Position numbers and translations under genes: made by a program. Below the pieces are notes generated by a model. It was given only the letters and a program-made list of their open reading frames with translations, searched no databases and was not told the DNA's origin. DNA of 38,582 nt from Gammaproteobacteria bacterium. Its GTDB lineage: Bacteria > Pseudomonadota > Gammaproteobacteria > Pseudomonadales > Azotimanducaceae. Within the stretch, counting starts at the first letter, position 1; each line of letters starts with the position of its first letter. Positions 23,173-31,923 of the stretch are shown here, in pieces. The stretch spans positions 1-38,582 of the forward strand of contig JAJFKA010000146.1 in NCBI GenBank assembly GCA_021773555.1, given 5' to 3'.

Positions 23173-25374
23173 ATGTCCAATCCCTACCGTGTGGCAGGCG
23201 CATTAATACTGATCCAGATGCTACTTGGCGGATTCGTGCTTGTTCAGGCTGGATCCACCACCGGCATTCGGATAGCAGTCGTCGCCATATTGCTGCTGAC
23301 CATCGTTGGCATTGTCCTCGGATATGCCCGATTCCGCCGATTGGCGGTTCTGGTAAGGATGATCAGTAGCGCGATCGGGTCCTCCTGGCCTGAGCCAGGA
23401 GCAGGTTCCGGCAGCATTGCCACACTGGGAGTCGCCATCAACCAGATGATTGTCGCCTTCAATCAGACCAACACACGACTTCAGCAAGTATTGGACACTG
23501 TTGCCGAGGGCGTAGTAGCCATCGATCACTGGGGTAACATTGAACTACTTAACAAGGCTGCCGAGAACATGTTTGGCTGCGTAACGTCCCAGGTCATCGG
23601 CAAATCCATCAAGGTTCTCGTCGCCGACCAACACCTGGCCACCTACGAACATTACCTGGGAGAACTTCTCTCCGATCAGGACAAGCGCATTATTAATGTC
23701 GCCACGCATTTTCAAGGAAAGAAAAGTGACGGCAACAATTTTCCGATGAAGATCTCTGTTGGTCGATACGAGCTGGCTGGGGAAAATCATTTTATCGCTA
23801 CTGTCAGAGACCTGACACTCGAATATGAAACCCTGGCCCAGAAACAGCTGGCAGAAGACGCCTTGCAGGCCAGCGAAGACCGATACCGAAGTCTTATTGA
23901 TCAATCTACCGATCTTATATGGCAACTTGATGCGACAGGTCACTTTACGTTTTTAAGTCCCTCGTTAAAGGCACTAACCGGATTCGAGCCTGAGGAGATT
24001 GTCGGCAGTTCGATCACCGATGCCTTCAGCGGTCCTGACCGCGCCAAGGTGATGGGGTTGCTTGATGCAGCTCTGCATCAGGGCAACTATGAGGATACGG
24101 TCGTGGAACTTGTGCACCACCGCCGCGATGGCAGTCAATTTCCCGGCGAAGCCCACTGTATAACCTTACTCAATACCAATGGTGAAATTATCGGCCTGCA
24201 GGGAATAACGCGGGACATCACCGACAGGAAGTCCATGGAAGCTGAACTGCTGAAAATGGAGAAGCTCGAGTCAGTCGGTGTTCTCGCAGGCGGTATTGCT
24301 CATGATCTTAACAATTTCCTCACCAGCCTTGTTGGTCATCTCTCGCTTGCTCGGCTGGATACCACGCAAACAGAGGTCAACGACAACCTTGTTGCCGCGG
24401 AGCACGCGACTGATCAGATCAAAAACCTGACCCAGCAGTTGCTGACTTTTTCCAAAGGTGGCGCACCGATACTGCGCAACGCCAATCTTAGTATTACGCT
24501 CGAACAAACAGTGAAATTCACATTGAGTGGCTCGAATATCAAAGCCGATCTCGATCTGGACAAGGACCTCTGGACGGTTCGAATCGACGAGGGACAAATC
24601 AATCAGGTAATTAACAACCTGATCATCAATGCACAACAGGCAATGCCAGACGGCGGCATCGTCAAAGTAACGGCAAAGAACGTCACCCTGCCAGCCAAAA
24701 TCGATGTGGCCTTAATGCCTGGCAAATACGTGCGGTTTACCATCGCAGATTGCGGTAAGGGTATCGAAAAGGAGTACCTGAAAAAAATATTCGACCCATT
24801 CTTTACCACCAAGAAACACGGTAGTGGACTGGGACTTGCCACTTCCTATTCGGTAATCCAGAAACACGAAGGGCTTATCACTGTGTGTTCAGAGCCTGCG
24901 GCCGGAACCGTGTTTGACGTGTACCTGCCCGCATTTCCCGAAGACAGTCCGCTGGCTGTGGTGGCGACAGACCAGCGACTGGTAACTGGAGAAGGCCGCA
25001 TTCTGGTGATGGATGACGAACGATCCATTCGTGATGTGGTAACGGCATCCCTGCAAAAATTAGGTTACGAGGTAGAAACAGCGGAATGCGGGAACGGCGC
25101 CATCGAGTGTTTTACACGAAATCTAAATCACCAGACCCCGTTCGATGCAGTGATACTCGATCTGACTGTACCCGGAGGTACGGGTGGCAGCCACGCCATT
25201 GAACGAATCAAAAAGATAGATCCAAACGTAAAGTCCATTTGTGCCAGTGGTTATTCCAACGACCCTGTCATGGCGCAGTGCAGCAACTACGGATTCGATC
25301 TGGCCCTGGCCAAACCATTCCGCATCAGGGACTTAAGCAAAGCACTGGGTGAATTACTGGGGAACGCAGCCTGA
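23173..25374 (+). CDS. Membrane-bound hybrid PAS sensor histidine kinase with receiver domain
   Basis: A 733-residue hybrid sensor kinase. Two membrane segments lie at the N-terminus (about 5-26 and 31-49) with almost no periplasmic loop. Two PAS domains follow (about 102-170, starting LQQVLDTVAEGVVAID, and about 236-345, starting DRYRSLIDQSTDLIWQLD). The phosphoacceptor is His377 in GGIAHDLNNFL. The HATPase domain spans about 455-590, with a KHGSGLGLAT G-box. The receiver domain (about 612-730) has phospho-Asp663 in DAVILDLTVPGG. Signals are probably sensed in the cytoplasm or membrane via PAS. No DNA-binding response regulator is adjacent, so the output partner is unknown. ATG 23173 is preferred over GTG 23170. 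The 3' end lies 3 bp from a convergent dehydrogenase gene. Confidence 0.93.
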   Translation: MSNPYRVAGALILIQMLLGGFVLVQAGSTTGIRIAVVAILLLTIVGIVLGYARFRRLAVLVRMISSAIGSSWPEPGAGSGSIATLGVAINQMIVAFNQTNTRLQQVLDTVAEGVVAIDHWGNIELLNKAAENMFGCVTSQVIGKSIKVLVADQHLATYEHYLGELLSDQDKRIINVATHFQGKKSDGNNFPMKISVGRYELAGENHFIATVRDLTLEYETLAQKQLAEDALQASEDRYRSLIDQSTDLIWQLDATGHFTFLSPSLKALTGFEPEEIVGSSITDAFSGPDRAKVMGLLDAALHQGNYEDTVVELVHHRRDGSQFPGEAHCITLLNTNGEIIGLQGITRDITDRKSMEAELLKMEKLESVGVLAGGIAHDLNNFLTSLVGHLSLARLDTTQTEVNDNLVAAEHATDQIKNLTQQLLTFSKGGAPILRNANLSITLEQTVKFTLSGSNIKADLDLDKDLWTVRIDEGQINQVINNLIINAQQAMPDGGIVKVTAKNVTLPAKIDVALMPGKYVRFTIADCGKGIEKEYLKKIFDPFFTTKKHGSGLGLATSYSVIQKHEGLITVCSEPAAGTVFDVYLPAFPEDSPLAVVATDQRLVTGEGRILVMDDERSIRDVVTASLQKLGYEVETAECGNGAIECFTRNLNHQTPFDAVILDLTVPGGTGGSHAIERIKKIDPNVKSICASGYSNDPVMAQCSNYGFDLALAKPFRIRDLSKALGELLGNAA

Positions 25375-25377
25375 CTT

Positions 25378-26580
25378 TTAAAGCCCCAACACCATTTTGG
25401 CCATAATGTTCCGCTGGATTTCATTCGAACCTGCGTAAATGGATACCTTTCGGGTATTGAAGTAGTTAGGCGCGGCGACTGTCGCACGTTCAGGTCCAAT
25501 AGCTTCGTGATTCAAGCCTTTTACCGGAGCCGGATTGTCAAAGGGCACACCATAGTTGCCCGTCGCCTCCAGCATCAACTCGGTTAATCGCTGTTGCAAT
25601 TCTGTACCCCGGCACTTCAGGAGAGAGGATTCCGGGCCGACGTTCTTACCGGCGGACAAAGAGCTCAGAATTCTCAGTTCAGTGAACTCCATGGCAGAAA
25701 TATCAATTTCGATTTCTGAGAGCTTGCGAAGATAGTCAGGATCACTCAAAAGTTCCCCACTGCCTTCGATTGAAGCAAACTGCCGAATACTGCGCAACGC
25801 TGCCTTCAGTCCATGCGAATAAGCATTGCCCCTTTCAAACTCCAGCAGGTACTTGGCACACGTCCAGCCCTTACCTTCCTCTCCGATAAGGTTATCCACC
25901 GGAACCCGGACATCAGTGAAATGGATCATGTTGATTTCCTGATGGCCGTCTGCTGAGCAGTCAATGGTCTTGATCGGCACAACGTCGATGCCCGGGCTGG
26001 TCATATCGATTAACAGAAACGATATTCCCATCTGGCGGATTTCTTCGTCGCTGGTGCGCACCAGACAAAAAATCATGTCTGCAAACTGACCCAGGGTATT
26101 CCACGTTTTCGTGCCATTGATTATATAGGCATCGCCATCCCTGACAGCCTTGGTTCGCAGCGACGCCAGATCAGATCCAGCACCGGGTTCGGAATAACCC
26201 TGACACCACCAGACTTTGCTGGAAAGAATGTCCGGCAGATATTTGGCTTTTTGTGCTTCCGTACCAAATTTCATGATTACCGGGGCAACCATACCCTGCC
26301 CGAACGGTAATACCATCGGTGCATCAGCGCTTGCCATCTCCAGATCATACAAATACTGCTGAGTCGGTGTAAATTCAGGGCCGCCATACTCCGCTGGCCA
26401 GTTTAATCCGGCCCAGCCCTTCGCGTAGAGCGCCTGCTGCCAGTAAACATGATCTTCCCTGGTCAGATGTCCGGGTCTGTTTGCCTTGCGCTTGCGCATT
26501 TCCGCCGGGTAGTTTTCATCAATCCAGTCATGCACTTCTTTCTGGAATTGGAAATCTTCTTCAGTAAATTGCAGATCCAA
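25378..26580 (-). CDS. Acyl-CoA dehydrogenase (FadE/CaiA-type, 400 residues)
   Basis: A flavin-dependent acyl-CoA dehydrogenase that forms 2-enoyl-CoA. Signatures: WWCQGYSEPGAGSDLASL (about residues 125-142), IINGTKTWNT, and the C-terminal VSIYAGSNEIQRNI. At the canonical catalytic base position (YEGT in medium-chain enzymes) this protein has Ala (YAGS), as in a large subgroup where the base lies elsewhere or a partner chain contributes. The start is TTG 26580 with only a weak GAG nearby; no better in-frame start is visible. It has its own likely promoter 37-64 bp upstream, although it follows another dehydrogenase gene on the same strand by 84 bp. The two may form a heteromer; that is inference. 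Confidence 0.9.
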   Translation of the reverse strand: MDLQFTEEDFQFQKEVHDWIDENYPAEMRKRKANRPGHLTREDHVYWQQALYAKGWAGLNWPAEYGGPEFTPTQQYLYDLEMASADAPMVLPFGQGMVAPVIMKFGTEAQKAKYLPDILSSKVWWCQGYSEPGAGSDLASLRTKAVRDGDAYIINGTKTWNTLGQFADMIFCLVRTSDEEIRQMGISFLLIDMTSPGIDVVPIKTIDCSADGHQEINMIHFTDVRVPVDNLIGEEGKGWTCAKYLLEFERGNAYSHGLKAALRSIRQFASIEGSGELLSDPDYLRKLSEIEIDISAMEFTELRILSSLSAGKNVGPESSLLKCRGTELQQRLTELMLEATGNYGVPFDNPAPVKGLNHEAIGPERATVAAPNYFNTRKVSIYAGSNEIQRNIMAKMVLGL

Positions 26581-26616
26581 GCCATTCTCGCTTTTAATTC
26601 AGATTGTCAGAGCAGC

Positions 26617-26644
26617 ATTATAGGCACAGGGCCTGTTTAGGCAA
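26617..26644 (-). promoter_or_regulatory. Promoter with palindrome in its spacer, before the 400-residue dehydrogenase
   Basis: Read on the minus strand: TTGCCT (26639-26644), 16-bp spacer, then a perfect TATAAT (26617-26622). Inside the spacer lies an exact 11-bp palindrome, ACAGG-G-CCTGT (26626-26636), a classic place for a repressor or for a MerR-like activator. This would let the second dehydrogenase be regulated apart from the gene before it. Confidence 0.55.
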
Positions 26645-26664
26645 TAATTGCTCAGTCTGGTCGA

Positions 26665-28281
26665 TCAACCGGCGTTTTCCACCAGGCTGCGTCCGACTAC
26701 TTTCAACGCGAGCGTCTCTTCGGTACCTTCAAATATTGACAGCACCCTGGCGTCGATCCAGTAACGGCTGACCGCACTCTCCTCCGCATAACCCATGCCG
26801 CCATGAATTTGCATGGCTTCCCGGGCGATCCATTCAGCGGCTTTACAAGTGAACAACTTGACCAGGCTCGCTTCCATCTGCCCGCTTCCCGCGTCCATCA
26901 TCCTGGCGATCGCATAGGTATACTGCCGGGATGCAGCCAGGTACATGGCCATGCGGGCGAGCTTCACCAGGGTGAGTTGATAGGAGGCCACGGGACGTCC
27001 AAACACTGATCGCTCCTGCGCATAGGCAAGCGCTTTTTCAAAACACCCGTGCATGACCCCGCATGCCCGGGCTGCGGTTTGAATTCGCCCTCCCATAAAT
27101 CCGCGCATCGTAAAGTAGAATCCCCGGCCAACACCCTGCCCTTCACCCACCAGATGACTGGCCGGAACAAAGAAGTCGTCGAAGAACAGCGCAAAAGAGT
27201 GCATACCGCGATAGCCCACCGTGGCGATAGAGGTGCCGGTCAGTTTGCCGCCATTAGCTTGCTCGACGACAAAAGTGTGCTCATCTGAAGACGGTTTCTC
27301 AACCATAAACAAACTAAGCCCACGATGCCCAAGCGACAGGTCGGGATCGGTTCGCGCCAGGGTCAGTACGACACCCGCTTTTCCTGCAAATGTGCTCCAG
27401 GTTTTTGCACCGTTTAAAATCCAGCCTTCATCGGTCGGGGTGGCACGGAGTTGTATGGATGCGACATCAGAGCCAAAGTCCGGCTCCGTAATCGCGATAG
27501 CACACAACGGTTCGCCGGTCGCAATGCGCGGTAACCAGTATTGTTTCTGTTCAACCGTCCCACCTTCCAGCAGGGCGCGCGCCATTATTTCCGGACGGGT
27601 AATCAGGGATCCTGCACCGCCCAGTGATACTCGTGAGAGTTCCTCTGTCACCACGATCATGCCCAGATTGTCCTCACGATCGTCCGGCAACAACCCCCCG
27701 TATTGTTCAGGCACACTGAGACCAAAGCAGCCCAGGTCGCGAACTCCGTCGAGAATCTCTGCCGGAATCAGGGTGTCGTCTCGATGCATGCTACCGGCAA
27801 GTGGTGCGACTACCTCATCTGCAAATTGACGGAAGGTCGCTGCCATCAGCATTTTTTCTGTGTCCAGCCCACGATTCCCCAGTGATCCGCCCCGGTCAAC
27901 GATCGCTTGTCCAAGCTCCGCCAACCGCGACCCGCCGAGCCGCTCATGACAGCGAACAGCGATCTCAGCAGGCATCAGCAATTGTTCCCGGGAAAGGCCA
28001 AAGTCCTCTGGACAACGGAGTAACCTGGCATTAACTTTTTGCAGTACCTCGGCAGCAAAGGTATTCGCCAGCCACAAATCAAACTCGTCTTGTTCGCACG
28101 CAATATGGAGATACTGCCGGGCACATTGTATTTCTGCGCTGCTGGTTGCCAGATCAAAAAGCGCCTGCTGGTGATCATCCAGGTGTTGGCTGTTAAATCC
28201 TCCCGGGTCGGTACATTGTACTCTCAAGTGACCGAGCGCCACATCGATCTGCCGGGCGACAAACGCCAGAGACTCCATCAT
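26665..28281 (-). CDS. Acyl-CoA dehydrogenase, long form (538 residues)
   Basis: An acyl-CoA dehydrogenase with an N-terminal extension of roughly 130-150 residues compared with the usual 380-400. Core motifs are intact: IAITEPDFGSDVASIQL (about residues 268-284), ILNGAKTWST, GGMGYAEESAVSRYW, and the canonical catalytic Glu in IFEGTEET near the C-terminus. Its base is thus present, unlike its two paralogues in this window. The ATG (28281) lies 2 bp after the stop of the aldolase-like gene, so the two are co-translated. The extension is helical and Leu-rich by inspection and may help assembly. Substrate unknown. Confidence 0.9.
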   Translation of the reverse strand: MMESLAFVARQIDVALGHLRVQCTDPGGFNSQHLDDHQQALFDLATSSAEIQCARQYLHIACEQDEFDLWLANTFAAEVLQKVNARLLRCPEDFGLSREQLLMPAEIAVRCHERLGGSRLAELGQAIVDRGGSLGNRGLDTEKMLMAATFRQFADEVVAPLAGSMHRDDTLIPAEILDGVRDLGCFGLSVPEQYGGLLPDDREDNLGMIVVTEELSRVSLGGAGSLITRPEIMARALLEGGTVEQKQYWLPRIATGEPLCAIAITEPDFGSDVASIQLRATPTDEGWILNGAKTWSTFAGKAGVVLTLARTDPDLSLGHRGLSLFMVEKPSSDEHTFVVEQANGGKLTGTSIATVGYRGMHSFALFFDDFFVPASHLVGEGQGVGRGFYFTMRGFMGGRIQTAARACGVMHGCFEKALAYAQERSVFGRPVASYQLTLVKLARMAMYLAASRQYTYAIARMMDAGSGQMEASLVKLFTCKAAEWIAREAMQIHGGMGYAEESAVSRYWIDARVLSIFEGTEETLALKVVGRSLVENAG

Positions 28282-28283
28282 GA

Positions 28284-29690
28284 TTATGTATCCACTTTAG
28301 TCAGGCGGTTTTCAACAATCTTTAAAAAAGAGCGCCCGTGCAATTCATCCAGCGTGATCCCGGTTGCCAGGGCCTCTGCCTCGGTCAGCGCACCGCAGGC
28401 GATACCGCTGATGAAGAAGTTAAGCAGACCCTGTGCAGAAGCGGCGTCATCAAAAGTATTACCTACCATGGAAGCCTGGGCAGCCTGGTCGATGAAGGTT
28501 TGCAGGCGCGCACTGGCGTCTGTGAGGCCTGACAGGAAAAAATGGTAGACCGCAGCATACCGGACTGGCAACTGGGCCGGGTTCAGGTCCCAGCTCTGGT
28601 AAAAGCCCAGAATCAACGAGTGAGTAACATTGGTGAAGTGAACGCGCCATGCCTCGTGCACGACCTGGCGATTTTCTAATTGCTGGGCAGCACTTAAGTG
28701 TTCCCCCCGATGCGGCGGAATCGGCATGATATTGGTTATACCATCACAAAGCGTCACAACTGTACCGGTCAAACTAACCTGCATCATCTGTCGGGCGAAG
28801 TCGGCTGAAGGATGCCGGTGGTCCTGGTACGTGGAAGCAACATTGCAACTCGCTGTGTAGTCGAATGTGCCCAGAATTGCGGATGAGACCCTGCCATTCC
28901 CGGCACGGACCAGTGCTGGAATGCCGCAGGCGCCAGAAGGATCGAATACCGACTGTACAGTCTCGACCATCAGCTCTATTTTCAGGCTGCCCGTGGGAAT
29001 AGCACAACGGGATTCAAGTAGATCGAGCGCCGCCGACAGCACCGCGACCTGTTCTGCGCTGGTCACCTTTGGTAGTGTCACATAGAACGGTTGAGGAAAT
29101 TTGCCCTGACACGACGCGGCGAGGTTCGACACAAACAGGTCAAGCGTTCGTATCGCCCGCACTCTTGCCTCCTCGCTGAGTGCTTTGATTCGAATACCGG
29201 TGAACGCCGGAAGCGTGCCACTGTCCATTTCCCCGGCCATCGTTTGCGCAGCGGAAATCGCATGCTGATCTTCCTCGGAATCCGCGCGAACGCCGTAGCC
29301 GTCTTCAAAATCCACTCGCTGGTCCTCGATGGCTTCCTGCTGCAACTTCAATTTGACTCGTTCGTAAACGCGCGCGGCCAAAGAACCGTAACCGGCAGAA
29401 GATGCTAACAACGTCTGTATTTCGCCGTCATCATCGGGGAGGTCGACGGCTTCAGGCAACGCAAGTGCCTTTGCCATTTCGACGAAATTCGCGGCATAGG
29501 TCTCAAAATGACGTTGAGCCAGTCGGGCCAGTTTTACCGATGCGCCGGGCTTATACAGATGAGCACCGCCGTACAGGGTGTGGACTGGTTGTCTGTCAAC
29601 GTGCAAACCGGGGTATTGGCGCAGGAAAATACCATTGGCAGTGACCAATCTTGCCATCAGGGGCTCGAGATCCGCGGCATTAAGTTGCAC
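28284..29690 (-). CDS. HpcH/HpaI aldolase/citrate-lyase-like protein (DUF6986 type)
   Basis: A 468-residue TIM-barrel protein related to the aldolase / citrate lyase beta / malate synthase superfamily. These enzymes make or break C-C bonds in oxoacids or CoA esters with a divalent metal. Visible landmarks are VDFEDGYGVRADSEED (about residues 126-141), FTGIRIKAL, and IELMVETVQSVFD with a likely metal-binding Glu (about 239-251), then SAILGTFDYT. GTG 29690 is preferred: GGAG at 29697-29700 is 6 nt upstream, whereas the longer TTG 29702 reading has none. It heads a minus-strand unit with the 538-residue dehydrogenase, 2 bp apart. I recall the family as widespread but without a settled reaction. 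A role in acyl-CoA breakdown is inferred from the neighbours. Confidence 0.82.
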   Translation of the reverse strand: MQLNAADLEPLMARLVTANGIFLRQYPGLHVDRQPVHTLYGGAHLYKPGASVKLARLAQRHFETYAANFVEMAKALALPEAVDLPDDDGEIQTLLASSAGYGSLAARVYERVKLKLQQEAIEDQRVDFEDGYGVRADSEEDQHAISAAQTMAGEMDSGTLPAFTGIRIKALSEEARVRAIRTLDLFVSNLAASCQGKFPQPFYVTLPKVTSAEQVAVLSAALDLLESRCAIPTGSLKIELMVETVQSVFDPSGACGIPALVRAGNGRVSSAILGTFDYTASCNVASTYQDHRHPSADFARQMMQVSLTGTVVTLCDGITNIMPIPPHRGEHLSAAQQLENRQVVHEAWRVHFTNVTHSLILGFYQSWDLNPAQLPVRYAAVYHFFLSGLTDASARLQTFIDQAAQASMVGNTFDDAASAQGLLNFFISGIACGALTEAEALATGITLDELHGRSFLKIVENRLTKVDT

Positions 29691-29829
29691 TGGCAGCTCC
29701 AATATAAAAAGGAAACTATACTAAACCACTCTATCCTCGCCCGTCGATCATGCTCGTGGTGTGCAATCTGTTAACAAATTGTTTAAGGTTCCGTGGAAAA
29801 AATACATCCGCTACCCTCGATAAGTGACT

Positions 29830-30741
29830 ATGCAAGACCGGCCTGATATAACCCTGGTTAAAGACTACTTTCTCACCCTCCAGTCAGAAATCTGTCAGGC
29901 CATCGAAAACATCGATGGCGTCGAAAATTTCTCAACAGAAGATATCCACGCTGCTAATGGTGGCCATGCCAGACCCCGGGTCCTGGATGCTGGTGCTCAC
30001 ATCGAGCGCGGTGCGGTGCAGTATTCCCACAGCATTGGCCTTGCCTTACCACCGGCCGCCAGCGAACGCAATCCCCATCTCGCTGGTAAAGGTTTTGAAG
30101 CCGTCGCAATCTCAATGATCATGCATCCACGCAATCCTTATGTCCCAACATTCCATGCCAATCTGCGTTTTTTCCTGGTAGACAATGACAACTGGTATTT
30201 CGGCGGTGGCTTTGATCTTACGCCCTACTACCCTTTCCTTACGGATGTTGTGCACTGGCACAAAATGGCGGCACAAGCCTGCGCAAATTTTGGTGACGGG
30301 ACCTATGCCCGCTTGAAAAAATGGTGTGATGAATACTTCTATCTACCTCATCGTCAGGAAGCTCGCGGCGTCGGAGGGTTATTCTTCGACGATTGGACGG
30401 AGGGAGGATTCCAGCAGAGTTTTGATTTCGTCCGAAGTGTCGGAGATTGTATCCTACCGGCTTACAAACCGATTCTGATCAATCGCAAAGATACACCCTA
30501 CACAGAGCGAGAACGCAATTTTCAGTTGTACCGTCGCGGTCGGTACGTCGAATTCAACCTCGCCATCGACCGGGGAACCAAATATGGATTGCAGTCCGGA
30601 CGCCGGATTGAATCGGTACTCGCCTCCATGCCGCCGCAGGCGATCTGGCGATACAATTGGCATCCGGAACCTGACAGTCCGGAAGCCGAACTCTACGATC
30701 GGTTCCTGCCGGTCAGGGACTGGTTGTCAGAAATCACATGA
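29830..30741 (+). CDS. hemF: Oxygen-dependent coproporphyrinogen-III oxidase
   Basis: HemF turns coproporphyrinogen III into protoporphyrinogen IX by two oxygen-dependent decarboxylations in heme synthesis, in the cytoplasm. The roughly 303-residue length and nearly invariant stretches are diagnostic: ERGAVQYSHSIGLALP, ISMIMHPRNPYVPTFHANLR, WYFGGGFDLTPYYPF and GGLFFDDW, then RRGRYVEFNLAIDRGTKYGL. ATG 29830 is preferred over GTG 29824, though neither has a strong ribosome-binding site. Its presence shows an aerobic lifestyle. It is divergent from the aldolase-like gene and lies 27 bp before the aminotransferase gene, an unusual partner for heme synthesis. Confidence 0.95.
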   Translation: MQDRPDITLVKDYFLTLQSEICQAIENIDGVENFSTEDIHAANGGHARPRVLDAGAHIERGAVQYSHSIGLALPPAASERNPHLAGKGFEAVAISMIMHPRNPYVPTFHANLRFFLVDNDNWYFGGGFDLTPYYPFLTDVVHWHKMAAQACANFGDGTYARLKKWCDEYFYLPHRQEARGVGGLFFDDWTEGGFQQSFDFVRSVGDCILPAYKPILINRKDTPYTERERNFQLYRRGRYVEFNLAIDRGTKYGLQSGRRIESVLASMPPQAIWRYNWHPEPDSPEAELYDRFLPVRDWLSEIT

Positions 30742-30768
30742 ATTAAAGACCGTATCTAGTTGTATATT

Positions 30769-31923
30769 ATGAATTTTAGAAGCAAATTACCTGATATCGG
30801 CACCACGATATTTACAGTCATGTCACAGATGGCCGCCGACCACGGTGCGATTAACCTGTCTCAGGGATATCCGGACTTCCAGCCCCCCGAGGCGCTGTTG
30901 CAACTCGTGACTAAATACCTTCAGGCTGGTAACAACCAGTATCCGCCAATGACCGGGATTCCTTATCTCCGGGAACAAATCGCTGCAAAATCGCTTGGGC
31001 TGTATGACGCCAACATCAATATGGACACCGAAGTTACCGTAACTTCCGGCGCCACCGAGGCGTTGTTCGTGGCGATCCAGACACTGGTTTCCCCTGGCGA
31101 TGAGGTTATTGTGTTTGATCCGGCATATGACGCTTACGAGCCTGCCGTTACGCTGGCCGGCGGCACCACCGTCCATCTTCCTTTGAACCCACCAGGTTTT
31201 TCGCTGGACTTCGACCGACTGCGCGCGACGCTTAACGATAAAACTCGCCTGATCATTCTGAACTCGCCACACAATCCCTGTGGCAGTGTTTTTTCAGGCG
31301 AAGATCTGCAGCAATTAGCCTCGGTCACCCGGGGCTACCGTGTGTATTTCCTGGCAGATGAGGTTTACGAGCATATGGTTTACGATGGCGCCAGACACGA
31401 AAGCCTGCTCAGGCATGACGAACTCAGGGAACGGTCCTTTATAGTTTCTTCATTTGGTAAAACCTACCACGCCACGGGCTGGAAGGTTGGCTATTGCATC
31501 GCGCCTCCGGATTTATCCGCCGAATTCAGAAAGATCCACCAGTTCGTCACTTTTACGACGCACACACCTACCCAATGGGCGTTAGCTGAATATCTGCACA
31601 CCCACCCCGAACACTATCTCCAATTGCCCGGGTTCTATCAGGCAAAACGCGATTTGTTCAACAAGCTGATGGCATCCTCGGGATTTGACCTGACACCGAG
31701 CGCAGGCACCTATTTTCAACTGGCCGATTACAGCCGCCTGTCCGGGCTTCCGGACGTCGAGTTCGCCGCATTTCTCACCCGCGAGATCGGCGTTGCGGCT
31801 ATCCCGGTGTCGGTATTTTATGATCGCCCACCCACAGCCCAGTTGGTCAGATTCTGTTTTGCCAAAGCCGACGAAACTCTGGTCCTGGCAGCGGACAAGC
31901 TTTGCAGGATGGCGGCGGTGTGA
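30769..31923 (+). CDS. PLP-dependent methionine/glutamine-type aminotransferase (YbdL/MtnE-like)
   Basis: A fold-type I class I/II aminotransferase of 384 residues. The PLP lysine is Lys231 in SSFGKTYHATGWKVGYC. Other hallmarks are NLSQGYPDFQPP near the N-terminus, NSPHNPCG (about 163-170) and ADEVYEHMVYDG. The close match in plan to Escherichia coli YbdL (386 residues) suggests transfer of the amino group between glutamine or methionine and 2-oxoacids such as the methionine-salvage product 4-methylthio-2-oxobutanoate. ATG 30769 is preferred over TTG 30760. The stop overlaps the omega-amidase start as TGATG. That pairing supports a glutamine transaminase activity, since the amidase would remove the 2-oxoglutaramate formed. 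Confidence 0.92.
   Translation: MNFRSKLPDIGTTIFTVMSQMAADHGAINLSQGYPDFQPPEALLQLVTKYLQAGNNQYPPMTGIPYLREQIAAKSLGLYDANINMDTEVTVTSGATEALFVAIQTLVSPGDEVIVFDPAYDAYEPAVTLAGGTTVHLPLNPPGFSLDFDRLRATLNDKTRLIILNSPHNPCGSVFSGEDLQQLASVTRGYRVYFLADEVYEHMVYDGARHESLLRHDELRERSFIVSSFGKTYHATGWKVGYCIAPPDLSAEFRKIHQFVTFTTHTPTQWALAEYLHTHPEHYLQLPGFYQAKRDLFNKLMASSGFDLTPSAGTYFQLADYSRLSGLPDVEFAAFLTREIGVAAIPVSVFYDRPPTAQLVRFCFAKADETLVLAADKLCRMAAV

Noticed and set aside
27221-27829. A 202-codon open frame on the plus strand opposite the 538-residue dehydrogenase gene
   Set aside because: It is antisense to a gene with intact family motifs, is rich in Ser, Pro and Arg as codon shadows are, and has no recognisable domain.
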